A DNA stretch of 6,213 nt from Acidobacteriaceae bacterium (GTDB lineage: Bacteria; Acidobacteriota; Terriglobia; Terriglobales; Acidobacteriaceae), in contig JASHUF010000552.1 of assembly GCA_030040175.1 (NCBI GenBank), positions 1 to 6,213 on the forward strand. The letters are read 5' to 3'. Positions 5,049-6,213 of the stretch are shown in pieces; position 1 is the first letter of the stretch; each line of letters starts with the position of its first letter. The translations under genes were made by a program, and so were the position numbers. Under the pieces are notes generated by a model that saw only the letters and a program-made list of their open reading frames with translations, had not been told where the DNA came from and searched no databases.

Positions 5049-6213
5049 ATGGAAGAGTTTTCCCGCATTCAACGCCTGCCGCCCTACGTCTTCAACATTA
5101 CCGGCGAGATGAAGGTGAGCGCGCGCCGGCGCGGCGAAGACATCATCGACTTCGGCATGGGGAATCCGGACGGCGCCACGCCTCCTCATATCGTGGAAAA
5201 GCTGGTGGAAGCGGCCCGGAAGCCGCCCACCCACCGCTACTCTGTCTCCCGCGGCCTGCCCCGCCTGCGCAAGGCCATCTGCGGATGGTACAAAAGCCGC
5301 TACAATGTCGATCTCGATCCCGAATCGGAAGCTATCGTCACCATCGGCTCCAAAGAGGGCATCGCCCACCTCTGCCTTGCCATCCTCGACTCGCGCGACA
5401 CCGTGCTCGTGCCCAACCCGAGCTACCCCATCCACATCTACGGGCCCGTCATCGCCGGCGCGCACGTGATCAGCCTGCCCGTGCATGATCAGGAGCAGTT
5501 TTTAGCCGAGCTCGAAGAGCTCATCCCGCGCATGACGCCGCGCCCCAAGGCCCTCATCGTCAATTTTCCCTCGAACCCCACCACCGAGTGCGTGGAGCTG
5601 CCCTTCCTCGCGCGCCTCGTCCAGCTCGCCCGCGAGTACGGCTTCCATCTCATTCACGACCTCGCCTACGCCGACATCGCCTTCGACGGCTACAAGCCGC
5701 CCAGCGTCCTCGAGGTGCCCGGCGCCAAAGAGGTCGCCGTCGAGTTCTTCACCCTCTCCAAGAGCTACAACATGCCTGGCTGGCGCATCGGCTTCATGGT
5801 GGGCAATCCGGTGCTGGTCTCGGCCCTTGCGCGCCTCAAAAGCTACTTTGACTACGGCACCTTCACCCCTATCCAGGTGGCTGCCATTCACGCCCTCGAA
5901 GGCCCGCAGGCCTGCGTGGCGCAGATTTGCGAGAACTACCGCAGCCGCCGCAACGTGCTCGTCGAAGGGCTCAACAAGGCGGGCTGGCCGGTGGCGCTGC
6001 CCAAGGCCACCATGTTCGTCTGGGCGCGGATCCCGGAGCCCTACCGCGCGCTAGGCTCGCTCGAGTTCTCGAAACTCCTGCTCACCGAGGCCAAGGTCGC
6101 CGTGTCTCCAGGGATTGGTTTTGGCGACTACGGCGACGGCCATGTCCGCTTCGCCCTCATCGAGAACGAGGAGCGCACCCGCCAGGCGCTGCGCGGCATC
6201 AAGGCCATGCTGG
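5049..6213 (+). CDS. alaC: AlaC-type alanine/glutamate-pyruvate aminotransferase (3' end outside window)
   Basis: This PLP-dependent class I/II aminotransferase makes alanine from pyruvate with glutamate as donor in its E. coli counterpart AlaC, which it resembles closely along its whole length. The first 388 residues are present and the gene is cut by the right edge, near the expected C-terminus. Landmarks are RLPPYVFNITGEMK at 9-22, DFGMGNPDGATPPHIVEKL at ~38-56, NPSYPIHIYGPVIAGA (~126-141), N176 in NFPSNPT, and D204 and Y207 in HDLAYAD, which contact PLP. The Schiff-base lysine is K238 in TLSKSYNMPGWRIGF, and R367 in HVRFALIEN is the substrate-carboxylate arginine. The start is supported by GGAG 5 nt upstream and by alignment to the family N-terminus. 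In other bacteria alaC-like genes can precede hom/thrC, so a threonine-pathway operon could continue beyond the window. Confidence 0.93.
   Translation, partial: MEEFSRIQRLPPYVFNITGEMKVSARRRGEDIIDFGMGNPDGATPPHIVEKLVEAARKPPTHRYSVSRGLPRLRKAICGWYKSRYNVDLDPESEAIVTIGSKEGIAHLCLAILDSRDTVLVPNPSYPIHIYGPVIAGAHVISLPVHDQEQFLAELEELIPRMTPRPKALIVNFPSNPTTECVELPFLARLVQLAREYGFHLIHDLAYADIAFDGYKPPSVLEVPGAKEVAVEFFTLSKSYNMPGWRIGFMVGNPVLVSALARLKSYFDYGTFTPIQVAAIHALEGPQACVAQICENYRSRRNVLVEGLNKAGWPVALPKATMFVWARIPEPYRALGSLEFSKLLLTEAKVAVSPGIGFGDYGDGHVRFALIENEERTRQALRGIKAML

Noticed and set aside
4971..5891. Minus-strand open frames opposite alaC (4971-5486 and 5502-5891)
   Set aside because: Both lie antisense to a clear aminotransferase with all catalytic residues; the Asp/Gly/Val-rich products match no family and one begins inside the heptamer array.

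Overview
The window is high-GC bacterial DNA with compact genes and structured, repeat-bearing intergenic DNA. The protein sequences, the short promoter-to-start distances and the style of the dispersed repeats suggest an Acidobacteriota-like (Terriglobia-type) chromosome. That placement is inference from memory, because no rRNA or marker phylogeny is available here.

Left part (1-1330): a type II toxin-antitoxin module of the Xre/RES (ParS/ParT, MbcA/MbcT) class lies on the minus strand. The antitoxin gene (842-1276) is upstream of the RES-domain toxin gene (193-675). Two copies of a ~100-bp direct repeat (28-138 and 695-796) bracket the toxin, and one of them sits between antitoxin and toxin. 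A 24-bp near-perfect palindrome covers the presumed -35/spacer region of the antitoxin promoter and starts right after the tyrS stop codon.

Middle part (1328-4149): tyrS, a KMSKS-type tyrosyl-tRNA synthetase on the minus strand, diverges from a cytoplasmic sensor histidine kinase on the plus strand. The kinase has a degenerate cyclic-nucleotide-binding-like N-terminus and a ~110-residue insertion between its two HisKA helices. No response regulator is encoded in the window.

Right part (4150-6213): a small two-helix membrane protein of unknown function (4372-4656) is followed by a hairpin that may be a terminator. A 392-bp non-coding stretch then leads to an AlaC-type aminotransferase, which runs off the right edge. 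That stretch holds a TATAAT promoter with a 12-bp palindrome, a possible leaderless 26-codon ORF ending in six consecutive alanine codons, overlapping GC-rich hairpins across those codons, and a heptanucleotide repeat array that folds back on itself. An Ala-rich leader ahead of an alanine-forming aminotransferase suggests translation-coupled attenuation. This is the most interesting hypothesis in the window, and it is unproven.

Several genes share one promoter layout: a TATAAT, TATACT or TACACT box 7-9 bp before the start codon. This fits leaderless or near-leaderless transcripts.
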